Source: Lactobacillus sp. S2-2
GTDB lineage: Bacteria > Bacillota > Bacilli > Lactobacillales > Lactobacillaceae
Length of the DNA: 64,000 bases
NCBI RefSeq assembly: GCF_021698855.1
Contig: NZ_WWFA01000001.1
Span: forward strand, 186,001-250,000
Reading direction: 5' to 3'
Shown here piece after piece: positions 19,445 through 28,643 of this stretch. The notes below the pieces were generated by a model that was not told the origin of the DNA, searched no databases, and was given only the letters and a program-made list of their open reading frames with translations. A program made the position numbers and the translations under genes. Position 1 is the first letter of the stretch; every line of letters starts with the position of its first letter.

Positions 19445-20757
19445 TGATTTCTACCTTAAAAAATGCTTTAGGACAAAAGGATATAAGACAAAAAATTCTG
19501 TATACTATTTTTATGTTGGTAATCTTCAGATTGGGTGCTTATATTACCGTTCCTGGAGTAAATGCAAAAGCATTAAATGAAGTTGCATCATCTGGTCTAG
19601 TTAATGTTCTAAATATTTTTAGTGGTGGAGGATTATCAAATTATTCCTTATTCGCCATGGGAGTTTCACCTTATATCACTGCGCAAATTGTTGTACAATT
19701 ATTGAAGATGGATATCGTTCCACGTTTTGTTGAGTGGGATAAACAAGGTGAAGTTGGTAGAAAAAAATTAGATAATGTTACTAGATGGTTAGGTATTGGT
19801 TTAGCATTCGTTCAATCAATAGGTATTACTGCTGGTTTTAATCAATTGAGTAGTTTACATTTAGTTAAAAACCCTGGGGTTTCAACTTATGTAAGTATTG
19901 GATTAATTTTAACTGCAGGTACAATGTTAACCGTTTGGATGGGTGACATGATAACTTCAAAAGGTGTTGGGCAAGGAGTTTCAATGATTATCTTTGCTGG
20001 AATTGTTGCTAAAATGCCTGATGGAGTTATGAGTGTTTATAAACAATATGTTGAAGGTACTCCTGCAAATGAATTATGGAAACCTATTTTGTTTATAATC
20101 GCATTAGTTTTAGTTATTTTAATAATTGTTACGATTGTTACTTGGTTCCAACAAGCGGAAAGAAGAGTTAAAATTCAATATACTAAACGAGTTACAGGGG
20201 CACCTGAAAACAGTTATTTACCTTTGAAAATAAATGTTGCTGGTGTTATTCCCGTTATCTTTGCTAGTGCATTTATTTCTACTCCTCAAACAATATTATT
20301 GTTTTTCGCTAAAAACTCATCCTCTGCTGGATGGTACGAATTTTTACAAAAATTGTTTAATATGCAAACTCCACTTGGAGCTACATTTTATACAGTTCTT
20401 ATAATTGCCTTTACTTTCTTTTATGCTTTTGTTCAAGTAAACCCTGAAAAGTTAGCTGAGAATTTACAAAAACAAGGTAGTTATATTCCAGGTGTTTGGC
20501 CTGGTAAAGGTACACAAAATTATGTTTCTAATTTACTAATGAGATTAAGTTTCGTTGGTGCTATCTTTATTGGAGTCGTTGCCTTGATTCCTTTAATTGC
20601 TCAAAGTACTTGGAACCTAAATGAATCTATAGGACTTGGTGGAACTAATTTGTTAATTATAGTTGGTGTTGCAATTCAAACTATGAGTCAAATTAGAGGT
20701 ATGATGATGAAAAGAGAATACGTTGGATTTATTAATACCGATAATTCAAGTAAATAG
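19444..20757 (+). CDS. secY: Preprotein translocase subunit SecY
   Basis: SecY is the ten-helix channel of the Sec translocase in the cytoplasmic membrane. The 437-residue sequence shows the hydrophobic segments in order, the plug-region motif GGGLSNYSLFAMGVSPYITA (about 59-78), cytoplasmic loop TWFQQAERRVKIQY (about 233-246) used for SecA and ribosome contact, and the late loop PENLQ-type segment AENLQKQGSYIPGV. It overlaps the rplO stop by one base. adk follows after 21 bases in the usual order. Confidence 0.99.
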   Translation: MISTLKNALGQKDIRQKILYTIFMLVIFRLGAYITVPGVNAKALNEVASSGLVNVLNIFSGGGLSNYSLFAMGVSPYITAQIVVQLLKMDIVPRFVEWDKQGEVGRKKLDNVTRWLGIGLAFVQSIGITAGFNQLSSLHLVKNPGVSTYVSIGLILTAGTMLTVWMGDMITSKGVGQGVSMIIFAGIVAKMPDGVMSVYKQYVEGTPANELWKPILFIIALVLVILIIVTIVTWFQQAERRVKIQYTKRVTGAPENSYLPLKINVAGVIPVIFASAFISTPQTILLFFAKNSSSAGWYEFLQKLFNMQTPLGATFYTVLIIAFTFFYAFVQVNPEKLAENLQKQGSYIPGVWPGKGTQNYVSNLLMRLSFVGAIFIGVVALIPLIAQSTWNLNESIGLGGTNLLIIVGVAIQTMSQIRGMMMKREYVGFINTDNSSK

Positions 20758-20778
20758 ATAAACGAAGGAGAATGTATA

Positions 20779-21441
20779 ATGTCTGTTAATTTATTATTAA
20801 TGGGTCTTCCGGGCGCAGGTAAAGGTACACAAGCAGCTAATATTGTTGATAAATATGATATACCTCATATTTCAACAGGGGATATCTTTAGAGCTGCAAT
20901 TTCAAATAAAACACCAATGGGTATTGAAGCAAAGAAATATATCGATAATGGTGATTTGGTACCGGATGATGTAACTTGCGGTATTGTTGAAGATCGATTA
21001 AATCAAGCTGATACTAAAAATGGTTATTTATTAGATGGTTTTCCAAGAAATATTAATCAAGCTAACAGTTTAGAGGTAATTACTAATAAACTTGATAAAA
21101 ATTTGGATGCAGTCATTGAAATAAATGTTGATCCAAAAGTTTTGGTTGAAAGACTCTCAGGAAGATTTATTTGTAAAAACTGTGGTGCAACTTATCATAA
21201 GTTATATAAAAAGCCTAAAGTTGATGGAACTTGTGATGTTTGTGGTGGACATGAATTTTATCAACGTAGTGATGATGAACCAGAAACCGTAAAAAATAGA
21301 TTAGATGTTAACATCGAATTGAATGCTCCTTTAATTGATTTTTATAAAGAGCGTAATTTATTGTTTACAGTAAATGGAGATCAAGATATCGCAGCAGTTA
21401 CTAAAGATATAGATAAAATTCTTTCTAATTTAGATAGTTAG
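20779..21441 (+). CDS. adk: Adenylate kinase
   Basis: Adenylate kinase interconverts ATP and AMP with two ADP in the cytosol. The P-loop is GLPGAGKGT (residues 9-17) and the AMP-site motif STGDIFRAA begins at residue 32. The LID carries a Gram-positive zinc site with C132, C135, C152 and C155 (IC-x2-C...TC-x2-C). The 220-residue length fits the long form. GAAGGAG precedes the ATG. It lies between secY and infA as in Bacillus and lactobacilli, although map is absent here. Confidence 0.99.
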   Translation: MSVNLLLMGLPGAGKGTQAANIVDKYDIPHISTGDIFRAAISNKTPMGIEAKKYIDNGDLVPDDVTCGIVEDRLNQADTKNGYLLDGFPRNINQANSLEVITNKLDKNLDAVIEINVDPKVLVERLSGRFICKNCGATYHKLYKKPKVDGTCDVCGGHEFYQRSDDEPETVKNRLDVNIELNAPLIDFYKERNLLFTVNGDQDIAAVTKDIDKILSNLDS

Positions 21442-21541
21442 TTATTGATTTTTGTCCTAATTGAACGGAATCTATTATTGTGATAGTCTATAAAATGTAT
21501 ATTTCGCAATTTTATTAAAAATTAAAGTTGGAGGATTGTCT

Positions 21542-21760
21542 GTGTCTAAAGATAATGTAATTGAAATTGAAGGTAAAATTCTTGAAACTTTACCAAATGC
21601 GATGTTTAAAGTTGAGTTAGAAAATGGTCATGAAATTTTAGCCCATGTTTCGGGTAAAATAAGAATGCATTACATCCGTATTTTACCTGGTGATAAGGTA
21701 ACGGTTGAAATGTCACCATACGATTTAAGTAAAGGTAGAATTACTTATCGTTTTAAATAG
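21542..21760 (+). CDS. infA: Translation initiation factor IF-1
   Basis: IF-1 is the OB-fold factor that occupies the ribosomal A site during initiation. The GTG at 21542 is chosen: TTGGAGG ends at 21534, which leaves seven bases, whereas the in-frame TTG at 21536 would abut the ribosome binding site. This gives [10 protein letters not shown] at the N-terminus and exactly 72 residues, the usual bacterial length. The C-terminus [12 protein letters not shown] is conserved. A 100-base gap after adk has no clear terminator or convincing promoter. Confidence 0.96.
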   Translation: MSKDNVIEIEGKILETLPNAMFKVELENGHEILAHVSGKIRMHYIRILPGDKVTVEMSPYDLSKGRITYRFK

Positions 21761-21796
21761 GATAATAATTTTACCGTCATTTTAGGAGGTAATAAA

Positions 21797-21916
21797 ATGA
21801 AAGTACGCCCATCAGTAAAACCAATGTGTGATAGCTGTAAAGTGGTTAAGAGAAATGGCCGTGTAATGGTTATTTGTTCTGCTAACCCTAAGCACAAACA
21901 AAGACAAGGTAAGTAA
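21797..21916 (+). CDS. rpmJ: 50S ribosomal protein L36, zinc-binding form
   Basis: This 39-residue gene was found by reading the gap between infA and rpsM. It begins [15 protein letters not shown] and ends [10 protein letters not shown]. The zinc ligands C11, C14, C27 and H33 are all present, so it is the primary zinc form of bL36, the smallest 50S protein. TTAGGAGGT precedes the ATG by about seven bases. Length, position and sequence leave little doubt. Confidence 0.98.
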   Translation: MKVRPSVKPMCDSCKVVKRNGRVMVICSANPKHKQRQGK

Positions 21917-21941
21917 TTTAAAAAAATGGAGGTGAATGTTA

Positions 21942-22304
21942 ATGGCTCGTATTGCTGGAATTGATTTACCACGTGATAAAAGAATTGTTATTGGATTAAC
22001 ATACATTTATGGTGTTGGAAATACTACTGCTAAAGATGTATTAGCTAAGGCTAATGTTTCTGAAGACATTAGAGTTCGTGATTTAACACCTGATCAAGAA
22101 GATAAAATCAGAGAAGCAATTGATACTTATGTAATCGAAGGTGACTTACGTCGTCAAGTAAGCATGAGTATTAAGAACCTTCAAGAAATTGGTTCATATC
22201 GTGGAATGCGTCATCGTCGTGGTTTACCTGTTAGAGGTCAACACACTAAAAATAATGCCCGTACACGTAAAGGGAAATCAACCCCAATTACTGGTAAGAA
22301 ATAA
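21942..22304 (+). CDS. rpsM: 30S ribosomal protein S13
   Basis: uS13 in the 30S head contacts P-site tRNA and forms bridges to L5. The ATG at 21942 ([14 protein letters not shown], 120 residues) is seven bases from TGGAGGTG; the in-frame ATG at 21936 is only one base from it and is rejected. Conserved stretches are [13 protein letters not shown] and the basic tail [18 protein letters not shown]. Confidence 0.97.
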   Translation: MARIAGIDLPRDKRIVIGLTYIYGVGNTTAKDVLAKANVSEDIRVRDLTPDQEDKIREAIDTYVIEGDLRRQVSMSIKNLQEIGSYRGMRHRRGLPVRGQHTKNNARTRKGKSTPITGKK

Positions 22305-22331
22305 TAAATAATAAAGGAGGTTATCAGTTTT

Positions 22332-22721
22332 ATGGCTAAACCTAAAAATACTCGTAAACGTAGAGCAAGAAAGAATGTTGAAGCTGGTGTAGCTCACATT
22401 CATTCAACTTTTAATAATACTTTAGTAATGATTACCGATACTCAAGGTAATGCAATTGCTTGGTCATCAGCTGGTGCGTTAGGTTTCCGTGGAAGCCGTA
22501 AGTCAACACCATTTGCTGCTCAAATGGCATCAGAAGCTGCTTCAAAAACTGCTATGGAACATGGTATGAAGTCTGTTGAAGTTGCTGTTAAAGGTCCTGG
22601 TTCAGGTCGTGAATCAGCAATTCGTGCTTTACAAACAACTGGTTTAGAAGTAGCAGCAATTCGTGATGTTACTCCTGTACCACATAATGGTTCTCGTCCA
22701 CCAAAACGTCGTAGAGTTTAA
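22332..22721 (+). CDS. rpsK: 30S ribosomal protein S11
   Basis: uS11 lies on the platform of the 30S subunit near the E-site codon and the anti-Shine-Dalgarno helix. It has 129 residues with [19 protein letters not shown] near residue 23, [15 protein letters not shown] near residue 86 and the C-terminal [25 protein letters not shown] precedes the ATG. A 66-base gap separates it from rpoA. Confidence 0.99.
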   Translation: MAKPKNTRKRRARKNVEAGVAHIHSTFNNTLVMITDTQGNAIAWSSAGALGFRGSRKSTPFAAQMASEAASKTAMEHGMKSVEVAVKGPGSGRESAIRALQTTGLEVAAIRDVTPVPHNGSRPPKRRRV

Positions 22722-22787
22722 TATTTAAGAGACCTTTATATATAATATTGTAGACTCAAAATGCGTTTTGAAAGGGGTAGAAACATA

Positions 22788-23744
22788 ATGCTTGAATTTG
22801 AAAAGCCTAATATTCATAAAATTGAAGAAACAGATAACTATGGTGAAATAGTCGTTGAACCACTTGAACGTGGATATGGTACTACTTTAGGTAATTCTCT
22901 TAGAAGAGTTTTACTTGCTTCTTTACCTGGAGCAGCAGTCACTAGCATTCAAATTGACGGTGTTTTACATGAGTTTTCCACTGTTAAGGGAGTAAGAGAA
23001 GATGTTACTCAAATCATTTTAAATTGCAAAAAAATTGCTTTAAAAATTGATGGTGAGGAAGATGAAAGTAAAAACAAATCAATGAGTATTGATGTAACAG
23101 GTCCAGCTAATGTTACTGCAGGTGATATTATGGCTGATGGCGATGTAACAATCATTAATCCTGATTTACACATTGCTACTGTTGCTGAGGGTGCTACATT
23201 TCATATGACTATGACTGCAGACGAAGGTCGTGGATATGTTTCTGCTGAAGAAAACAAGGCTCGTAACGATGGTATGCCAATTGGCGTTTTACCTATTGAC
23301 TCCATTTATACCCCAATTGAACGTGTTAACTATCAAGTTGAAGATACACGTGTTGGACAAAGAGATGATTATGACAAATTAACTTTAGATATTTGGACTA
23401 ATGGTTCTATTAGTGCTAGTGATTCAGTAAGTTTAGCTGCTAAAATTTTAAATCAACATCTAGAAATGTTTGTAGATTTAACTGATCGTGCTAAAAATGC
23501 AGAAGTTATGGTCGAAAAAGAAGAAGGCCATAAAGAAAAAATGCTAGAAATGTCTATTGAAGAATTAGATTTATCTGTTCGTTCATATAATTGTTTAAAA
23601 CGTGCAGGTATTAACACTGTTCAAGAGCTAACAAATAAATCAATGGCTGATATGATGAAAGTTAGAAATCTTGGCCGTAAATCTCTTGATGAAGTTGGAG
23701 TAAAATTAAATGCTCTTGGTTTGTCATTAAGAAAAGAAGACTAA
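22788..23744 (+). CDS. rpoA: DNA-directed RNA polymerase subunit alpha
   Basis: The alpha subunit dimer is the scaffold of RNA polymerase, and its C-terminal domain contacts activators and UP elements. I use the ATG at 22788 ([14 protein letters not shown]) since AAAGGGG lies about ten bases upstream; an in-frame ATG at 22761 precedes that site. This gives 318 residues. The N-terminal domain contains [20 protein letters not shown] (about 26-45), and the C-terminal domain holds the helix-hairpin-helix region [16 protein letters not shown] and [14 protein letters not shown]. Confidence 0.98.
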   Translation: MLEFEKPNIHKIEETDNYGEIVVEPLERGYGTTLGNSLRRVLLASLPGAAVTSIQIDGVLHEFSTVKGVREDVTQIILNCKKIALKIDGEEDESKNKSMSIDVTGPANVTAGDIMADGDVTIINPDLHIATVAEGATFHMTMTADEGRGYVSAEENKARNDGMPIGVLPIDSIYTPIERVNYQVEDTRVGQRDDYDKLTLDIWTNGSISASDSVSLAAKILNQHLEMFVDLTDRAKNAEVMVEKEEGHKEKMLEMSIEELDLSVRSYNCLKRAGINTVQELTNKSMADMMKVRNLGRKSLDEVGVKLNALGLSLRKED

Positions 23745-23762
23745 AAAGGAGGACATTCATTT

Positions 23763-24146
23763 ATGAGTTATCGTAAATTACAACGTACAAGTGCTCAACG
23801 TCGTGCTTTACTTCGTAATCTAACAACTGAATTAATTGTAAACGGTAAGATTGAAACTACTGAAGCTCGTGCTAAAGAAGTTAGATCAACTACTGAAAAA
23901 ATGGTTACTCTTGGTAAACGTGGAGATTTATCATCACGTAGAAAAGCTGCAGCCTTTGTACAAAATACAGTTGCTGATATTAAAGAAGACGGCGATGATA
24001 TTAAAGTAACTAATGCATTACAAAAACTATTTAGTGAAATTGCTCCTAAATATGCTGACCGTAATGGTGGTTACACTCGTATTTTAAAAACTATGCCTCG
24101 TCGTGGAGACGGTGCACAAATGGTTATTTTACAATTTGTTGATTAA
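23763..24146 (+). CDS. rplQ: 50S ribosomal protein L17
   Basis: bL17 is a bacterial-specific 50S protein near the tunnel exit. It has 127 residues beginning [20 protein letters not shown], with the conserved segment [19 protein letters not shown] and the C-terminal [28 protein letters not shown] precedes the ATG. It ends the alpha operon. The structured element after it doubles as a terminator. Confidence 0.99.
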   Translation: MSYRKLQRTSAQRRALLRNLTTELIVNGKIETTEARAKEVRSTTEKMVTLGKRGDLSSRRKAAAFVQNTVADIKEDGDDIKVTNALQKLFSEIAPKYADRNGGYTRILKTMPRRGDGAQMVILQFVD

Positions 24147-24184
24147 TAATCAATTAATTATATAGCTTAATAATTTCACTATAG

Positions 24185-24283
24185 AATCACTGAGATAAAG
24201 GTATAAAGCGTTATGATGATGGATTTCCAAGTCTAGCTTGAATGTAAACTTGTTTACGCGCCTTTTTCTTAAGTGATTTTTTT
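24185..24283 (+). ncRNA. L17 downstream element (L17DE) with terminator
   Basis: Thirty-eight bases after rplQ, AATCACT (24185-24191) pairs with AGTGATT (24272-24278), and AAAGG with CCTTT inside it. The closed region contains smaller hairpins CAAG/CTTG and GTAAA/TTTAC. A run of seven T follows. Position and overall shape match the L17 downstream element described in lactic acid bacteria and Listeria, whose function is unknown. It probably serves at least as the terminator of the S10-spc-alpha transcript. Confidence 0.75.
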
Positions 24284-24306
24284 ATACATAATAATTAATT
24301 TTAGGA

Positions 24307-25146
24307 GTGATTATCATCGATAATAATGTTTTAAAATTAGAAAAAATATTTTATAGATATCCAGATAATAAAAAGGATATATTAAAAAATTTAAATATTG
24401 AAATTGAAAATGAAAAATGGATTTCTATTATTGGAATGAATGGCAGTGGGAAAAGTACAATTGCTAAAATAATAGATCTATTAATTAAACCAGATAAAGG
24501 TAATGTTTTTATTAATCATCAAATTGTTGATGATACTAATTTTAATCAATTACGCATGAATATTGGGATTGTTTTTCAAAATCCAGAAGATCAATTTGTT
24601 GGTTCTACTATTGAAACTGATGTAGCTTTTGGATTGGAAAATAGAAATATTGATAATAAAATAATGAGAAAAATGGTGGAGAATGCATTAAAAGAAGTTA
24701 ATATGTTCGATTTAAAAGATAGTCCTGCTGAGTCTTTGTCTGGAGGTCAAAAACAAAGAGTTGCTATTGCTGGAATTATTGCAATGGATCCTAAAATTAT
24801 TATTTTAGATGAGTCAACAAGTATGTTGGATCCTGCATCAAAAAAAGATATTATTAAATTAATTAAAAAATTAAAAGAAATTCATCATTGGACAATTATT
24901 TCAATTACTCATGATGTTGAACAGTATTCTGTTTCTGATAAAATAATAGTTATTGATAAAGGTGAAAAAGTTTATGAGAATACACCTAAAAATTTATTTA
25001 ATAATCAAGAAATAATTAAAAAATTTAATATAGAAATACCATTTTCTGAATATTTAAGCAATAAATTAGAATTAGATACTTTTAATTATTCAGAAAAATA
25101 TCTTGATGAAGATGAGATGATAAAATGGATAAATCAATCAAAATAA
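24307..25146 (+). CDS. ecfA1: ECF transporter ATPase EcfA1
   Basis: One of two ATPases energising energy-coupling-factor vitamin transporters. The 279-residue ABC protein has Walker A GMNGSGKST (about residues 45-53), a Q-loop VFQNPEDQFVG, signature LSGGQKQRVAIAG, Walker B KIIILDESTSMLD and a switch histidine in SITHD. The start is uncertain. The only usual start codon is GTG at 24307, but it overlaps the ribosome binding site TAGGAG. Suitable spacing would put initiation at the ATT or ATC codons at 24310-24318. The 3' end overlaps ecfA2 by 22 bases. Confidence 0.93.
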   Translation: MIIIDNNVLKLEKIFYRYPDNKKDILKNLNIEIENEKWISIIGMNGSGKSTIAKIIDLLIKPDKGNVFINHQIVDDTNFNQLRMNIGIVFQNPEDQFVGSTIETDVAFGLENRNIDNKIMRKMVENALKEVNMFDLKDSPAESLSGGQKQRVAIAGIIAMDPKIIILDESTSMLDPASKKDIIKLIKKLKEIHHWTIISITHDVEQYSVSDKIIVIDKGEKVYENTPKNLFNNQEIIKKFNIEIPFSEYLSNKLELDTFNYSEKYLDEDEMIKWINQSK

Positions 25147-25991
25147 AACATTTAGATTATGTATATCAAAGAAACACCCCATTTGAAAAAAAAGCTCTGG
25201 ATAATATTTCTGTAGAAATTCCAAAAGAAGAAATTACAATGATAATTGGAAAAACTGGAAGTGGTAAATCTACTTTTATAAAGCATTTGAATGGACTCTT
25301 AATTCCAAGCGAAGGATCTTTAGAAATTAGTGATTTGACTGTAAATTCTGATGTTAATAAAAAAGTTTTGACAGTTTTAAGAAAAAAGGTAGGACTTGTT
25401 TTTCAATTTCCAGAAAAGCAATTATTTGAAGAAACTGTTATTAAAGATGTCATGGTAGGACCTAAAAATTTTGGATTGTCTGATAGTGAATCTTTAAGCA
25501 ATGCACGAGAGTATTTAACCAAGGTAGGAATTGGTTCAGATTTGTATAATAAATCTCCTTTTGAAATTTCTGGCGGTCAAATGCGAAGAGTTGCAATTGC
25601 AGGTGTATTGGCAATGAATCCAGAAATATTAGTGTTAGATGAACCAACAGCTGGTCTTGATTCAATTGGAAGAAAAATGATAATGAAACTTTTAAGAGAT
25701 TTAAATAAAGATAATAAAATAACCATTATTATGGTAACTCATGATATTAATGTTGTATCAGAGTATTCTGATAATGTAATTTATTTCAAGGAAAATAAAA
25801 TTGCTAAATATGGCCCAACAAGGGATATATTGTATGATGAAAATATTTATTCTCTTAATAGTGGATTAATTAAACCTGATGTTGTTAATTTTTTTAACAA
25901 ATTAGATAAAACAAAATTAAAAATTCAAAATAAACCAATAACAACTGATGAATTGATTAAAGTTATTAATGAAAATATTGATAGGAGTTAA
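25125..25991 (+). CDS. ecfA2: ECF transporter ATPase EcfA2
   Basis: The second ABC ATPase of the ECF module, which forms a heterodimer with EcfA1 under EcfT. The 288 residues show Walker A GKTGSGKST near residue 42, VFQFPEKQLFEETV (Q-loop), signature ISGGQMRRVAIAG, Walker B EILVLDEPTAGLD and a switch histidine in MVTHD. The QLFEETV stretch is typical of EcfA2. The ATG lies within the last 22 bases of ecfA1 and the stop overlaps the ecfT start (TAATG), so the three are tightly coupled. Confidence 0.97.
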   Translation: MDKSIKIKHLDYVYQRNTPFEKKALDNISVEIPKEEITMIIGKTGSGKSTFIKHLNGLLIPSEGSLEISDLTVNSDVNKKVLTVLRKKVGLVFQFPEKQLFEETVIKDVMVGPKNFGLSDSESLSNAREYLTKVGIGSDLYNKSPFEISGGQMRRVAIAGVLAMNPEILVLDEPTAGLDSIGRKMIMKLLRDLNKDNKITIIMVTHDINVVSEYSDNVIYFKENKIAKYGPTRDILYDENIYSLNSGLIKPDVVNFFNKLDKTKLKIQNKPITTDELIKVINENIDRS

Positions 25992-26782
25992 TGATGGATA
26001 AAATATTATTTGGAAAATATGTCCCAGGAAAATCATTTATTCATGAATTAAATCCAGCTTGTAAAATTATTATTAGTTTTATTTTAATTTTAACAACGTT
26101 AATGACACATAATTTTATTCAATACGCCTTTTTATTAGGCTTATTATTTGTTCTAATTAAAATTTCAAAAATTTCAATTAAATTTTTTTTATCTGGTGTT
26201 AAACCTTTATTATGGATAATAATTTTAACTGTTATGATTCAACTTTTTTTTAGCAGTAAAGGTCAAGTTATTTTTTCATTTAGCTTTATAAAAATTACTG
26301 ACTATAGTTTATTCAATTCAGGACTAATTTTTTTACGGTTTTTAATAATTATTATTGCCTCGACTCTACTAACTCTAACAACTAATCCAATTGAAATATC
26401 CGATGGAATTTCAACTATTCTTTCGCCATTAAAGAAGGTTCATTTTCCTGTTGAAACTGTTTCAATGATGATTTCTATTTCACTTAGATTTGTTCCAACT
26501 TTATCTGAGGAAACAAAAACCATACTAGAAGCTCAAAAATCTAGAGGAATCGATTTTGATACAGGTAAATTAAGTAAAAGAATAAAAAATATAATTTCTT
26601 TAATCATACCGTTATTTGTCAGTGCATTGAGGCATGCTGAAGGATTAGCTAATGCAATGGAAGCAAGAGGATATTCGACTGAAATTAAACGAAGTCATTA
26701 CTTAGAATACAAATGGAATTTAAAAGAAACGATTTCATTAATATTTATAATACTTATCGGAATAATTATTTGGTTAATGTAG
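25991..26782 (+). CDS. ecfT: ECF transporter transmembrane subunit EcfT
   Basis: EcfT is the membrane scaffold that joins the ATPases to exchangeable S-components. The 263-residue protein has five or so hydrophobic segments and, in its cytoplasmic coupling helices, two Ala-Arg-Gly type motifs: KSRGIDFD (the LEAQKSRG segment) and MEARGYSTE. The Asn/Pro-rich N-terminal HELNPACKII is also typical. GGAGTT precedes the ATG. The module is shared by all group II S-components in the genome, including probably that at 28644. Confidence 0.96.
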   Translation: MMDKILFGKYVPGKSFIHELNPACKIIISFILILTTLMTHNFIQYAFLLGLLFVLIKISKISIKFFLSGVKPLLWIIILTVMIQLFFSSKGQVIFSFSFIKITDYSLFNSGLIFLRFLIIIIASTLLTLTTNPIEISDGISTILSPLKKVHFPVETVSMMISISLRFVPTLSEETKTILEAQKSRGIDFDTGKLSKRIKNIISLIIPLFVSALRHAEGLANAMEARGYSTEIKRSHYLEYKWNLKETISLIFIILIGIIIWLM

Positions 26783-26792
26783 GAGTTATAAT

Positions 26793-27593
26793 ATGGCAAG
26801 ATATAAAATAATATTTGCATATGATGGAACAAGTTTTGCTGGATTTCAAAAGCAACCAAATCAACGAACTGTTGAAGGTGTCATTGAAAAAGCAGTTAAT
26901 AAAATGGCAAAGAAAAAAGAAAATATAATTGGAATCTATGCATCTGGGAGAACAGATGCTGGAGTACATGCTTTAGCTCAGGTAGCTCACTTTGATTTTC
27001 CATTTGAAATAACTGAAATTGGAATGCTAAAGGGTTTAAATAGTTTAATGCCATTAGATATTCAAATAAATGATGTAAAAATTGTGTCTGATGATTTTCA
27101 TGCTAGATATCAGGTTACAGGGAAAAAATATATTTACAGAATTGATTTAGGTGAATTTACTAACCCATTTAAAAGAAATTACACAACTCATTGGAGATTT
27201 CCATATAATTTAAAAGATATTAAACTTGCAATCAATGATTTGATTGGTGAACATGATTTTTCAAGTTTTGTTGCTTCTGGTTCAAAAGTTAGTTCAAATA
27301 TTAGATATATTTATGATGCAAACGTTAATTATGATGAAGCAAACAATGAATTAATATTTCAATTTTATGGAAATGGTTTTTTATATAATCAGGTGAGAAT
27401 AATGGTCGGTGTTTTAATGCAAATTGGACAAGGAAAAAGGCCAGTTAGTGATATCCAAAGGTTACTTAAATTAAAAAATCGACAAGAAGCAAGATTAACA
27501 ATGGGTGCAAGTGGATTATATTTAAAAAAAGTATATTATCCAGGAGATGATCCAGAGCATGCAGTACCAAAAACTAGAAGGGTTATAAGTTAA
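26793..27593 (+). CDS. truA: tRNA pseudouridine(38-40) synthase
   Basis: TruA makes pseudouridine at positions 38-40 of the tRNA anticodon stem. The catalytic aspartate is D55 in GRTDAGVHA. The fold-typical segments YDGTSFAGFQKQPN (10-23) and FYGNGFLYNQVRIMVGVL are present. It has 266 residues, slightly longer than usual because of a short C-terminal extension. TAGGAG precedes the ATG ten bases after ecfT. The order ecfA1-ecfA2-ecfT-truA-rplM-rpsI is the common Firmicutes arrangement. Confidence 0.98.
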   Translation: MARYKIIFAYDGTSFAGFQKQPNQRTVEGVIEKAVNKMAKKKENIIGIYASGRTDAGVHALAQVAHFDFPFEITEIGMLKGLNSLMPLDIQINDVKIVSDDFHARYQVTGKKYIYRIDLGEFTNPFKRNYTTHWRFPYNLKDIKLAINDLIGEHDFSSFVASGSKVSSNIRYIYDANVNYDEANNELIFQFYGNGFLYNQVRIMVGVLMQIGQGKRPVSDIQRLLKLKNRQEARLTMGASGLYLKKVYYPGDDPEHAVPKTRRVIS

Positions 27594-27600
27594 ATATTGT

Positions 27601-27629
27601 TTGACTTTTTATAAAAATATTTGTATCAT
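27601..27629 (+). promoter_or_regulatory. Promoter of rplM-rpsI
   Basis: TTGACT (27601-27606) and TATCAT (27624-27629) are 17 bases apart. They lie directly after truA and just upstream of the L13 leader, so rplM-rpsI can be transcribed independently of the ECF-truA genes. Confidence 0.8.
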
Positions 27630-27637
27630 GATAGTTG

Positions 27638-27698
27638 GTATTGTTTGCCCCACGATAAGCCCCGGAAACTTATTAGGTGTCGAACAAAACACAGATAC
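27638..27698 (+). promoter_or_regulatory. L13 (rplM) leader RNA
   Basis: GTAT...ATAC, TGTTT (27642-27646) with AAACA (27687-27691), CAC with GTG, and ATAAG (27655-27659) with CTTAT (27669-27673) nest into one long interrupted hairpin capped by CCCCGGAAA. Position (between promoter and rplM) and shape match the L13 leader family of low-GC Gram-positives, thought to be an autoregulatory site for L13. Confidence 0.8.
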
Positions 27699-27713
27699 AT
27701 GGAGGAATAAAAA

Positions 27714-28157
27714 GTGCGTACAACATACATGGCTAAACCAGGCGAAGTAGATCGTAAATGGTACATTATTGATGCAACTGACATCGAATTAGGTCGTTTA
27801 TCAACTGTTATTTCATCTATCTTACGCGGTAAAAATAAACCAACATATACACCACACGTTGATACTGGTGATAATGTTATCGTTATTAATGCATCAAAAG
27901 TAAAACTTTCAGGTCGTAAAGCAACTGATAAAATTTACTACCATCACACATTATACATGGGTGGTCTTAAATCAATCACAGCTGGTGAAATGCGTGCTCA
28001 AAAGCCTGACAGATTAATTAGATTATCTGTTAAAGGTATGCTTCCTAATGGTTCATTAGGTCGTCAAGTAGCAAAGAAATTACACGTTTATGCTGGTTCA
28101 GAACATAACAATGAAGCTCAAAAACCAGAAATTCTTGATATTAACAACCTAATTTAA
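27714..28157 (+). CDS. rplM: 50S ribosomal protein L13
   Basis: uL13 is an early 50S assembly protein. It starts at GTG (27714), after TGGAGG, as [20 protein letters not shown], and has 147 residues. Family motifs are [20 protein letters not shown] (about 27-46) and [20 protein letters not shown]. It is paired with rpsI 13 bases downstream and preceded by its own leader structure. Confidence 0.99.
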   Translation: MRTTYMAKPGEVDRKWYIIDATDIELGRLSTVISSILRGKNKPTYTPHVDTGDNVIVINASKVKLSGRKATDKIYYHHTLYMGGLKSITAGEMRAQKPDRLIRLSVKGMLPNGSLGRQVAKKLHVYAGSEHNNEAQKPEILDINNLI

Positions 28158-28170
28158 GGAGGAAACTTAA

Positions 28171-28563
28171 TTGGCACAAGTACAATACATCGGCTTAGGT
28201 CGTCGAAAAAATTCAGTAGCTCGTGTACGTATTACACCAGGTACTGGTAAAATCGTAGTTAACGGTAAAGCAGTTGAAGAATATATTCCATTCCCAAACT
28301 TGGTTGCAGTTATTAACCAACCATATGATGTTACTGAAACTCTAGGAAACTATGATACTTTCGTTAATGTTAACGGTGGAGGATTCTCTGGACAAGCTGG
28401 TGCAGCTCGTTTAGGTATTTCTCGTGCTTTATTAGAAGTAGATCCTGACTTTAGAGAAGCTCTTAAAAATGCTGGATTACTAACTCGTGATTCACGTATG
28501 AAAGAACGTAAAAAACCAGGTCTTAAAAAAGCTCGTAAAGCTCGTCAATTCTCAAAACGTTAA
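28171..28563 (+). CDS. rpsI: 30S ribosomal protein S9
   Basis: uS9 lies in the 30S head with a long C-terminal tail that reaches P-site tRNA. The TTG at 28171 follows AAGGAGG and gives 130 residues starting [19 protein letters not shown]. The tail ends [14 protein letters not shown], including the terminal arginine that contacts the tRNA anticodon loop. A strong terminator closes the operon. Confidence 0.99.
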   Translation: MAQVQYIGLGRRKNSVARVRITPGTGKIVVNGKAVEEYIPFPNLVAVINQPYDVTETLGNYDTFVNVNGGGFSGQAGAARLGISRALLEVDPDFREALKNAGLLTRDSRMKERKKPGLKKARKARQFSKR

Positions 28564-28582
28564 TATATATTTATTATCGATT

Positions 28583-28617
28583 AAAAACACTCCACATTTT
28601 TTATGGAGTGTTTTTTA
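28583..28617 (+). terminator. Terminator of rplM-rpsI
   Basis: AAAACACTCCA and TGGAGTGTTTT form an 11-pair stem with a short AT loop, followed by a T run, 20 bases past the rpsI stop. Confidence 0.93.
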
Positions 28618-28643
28618 TTACAATATTAAATGAGGTTAATTAA

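Noticed and set aside
24147-24306. T-box or vitamin riboswitch upstream of ecfA1
   Set aside because: No T-box sequence (TGGNACCGCG-like) or known vitamin aptamer core is present; position and shape fit the L17 downstream element instead.
28564-28643. Riboswitch upstream of the ECF S-component gene
   Set aside because: Only about 80 bases are available and they are taken up by the rpsI terminator and an AT-rich spacer, so no aptamer fits.
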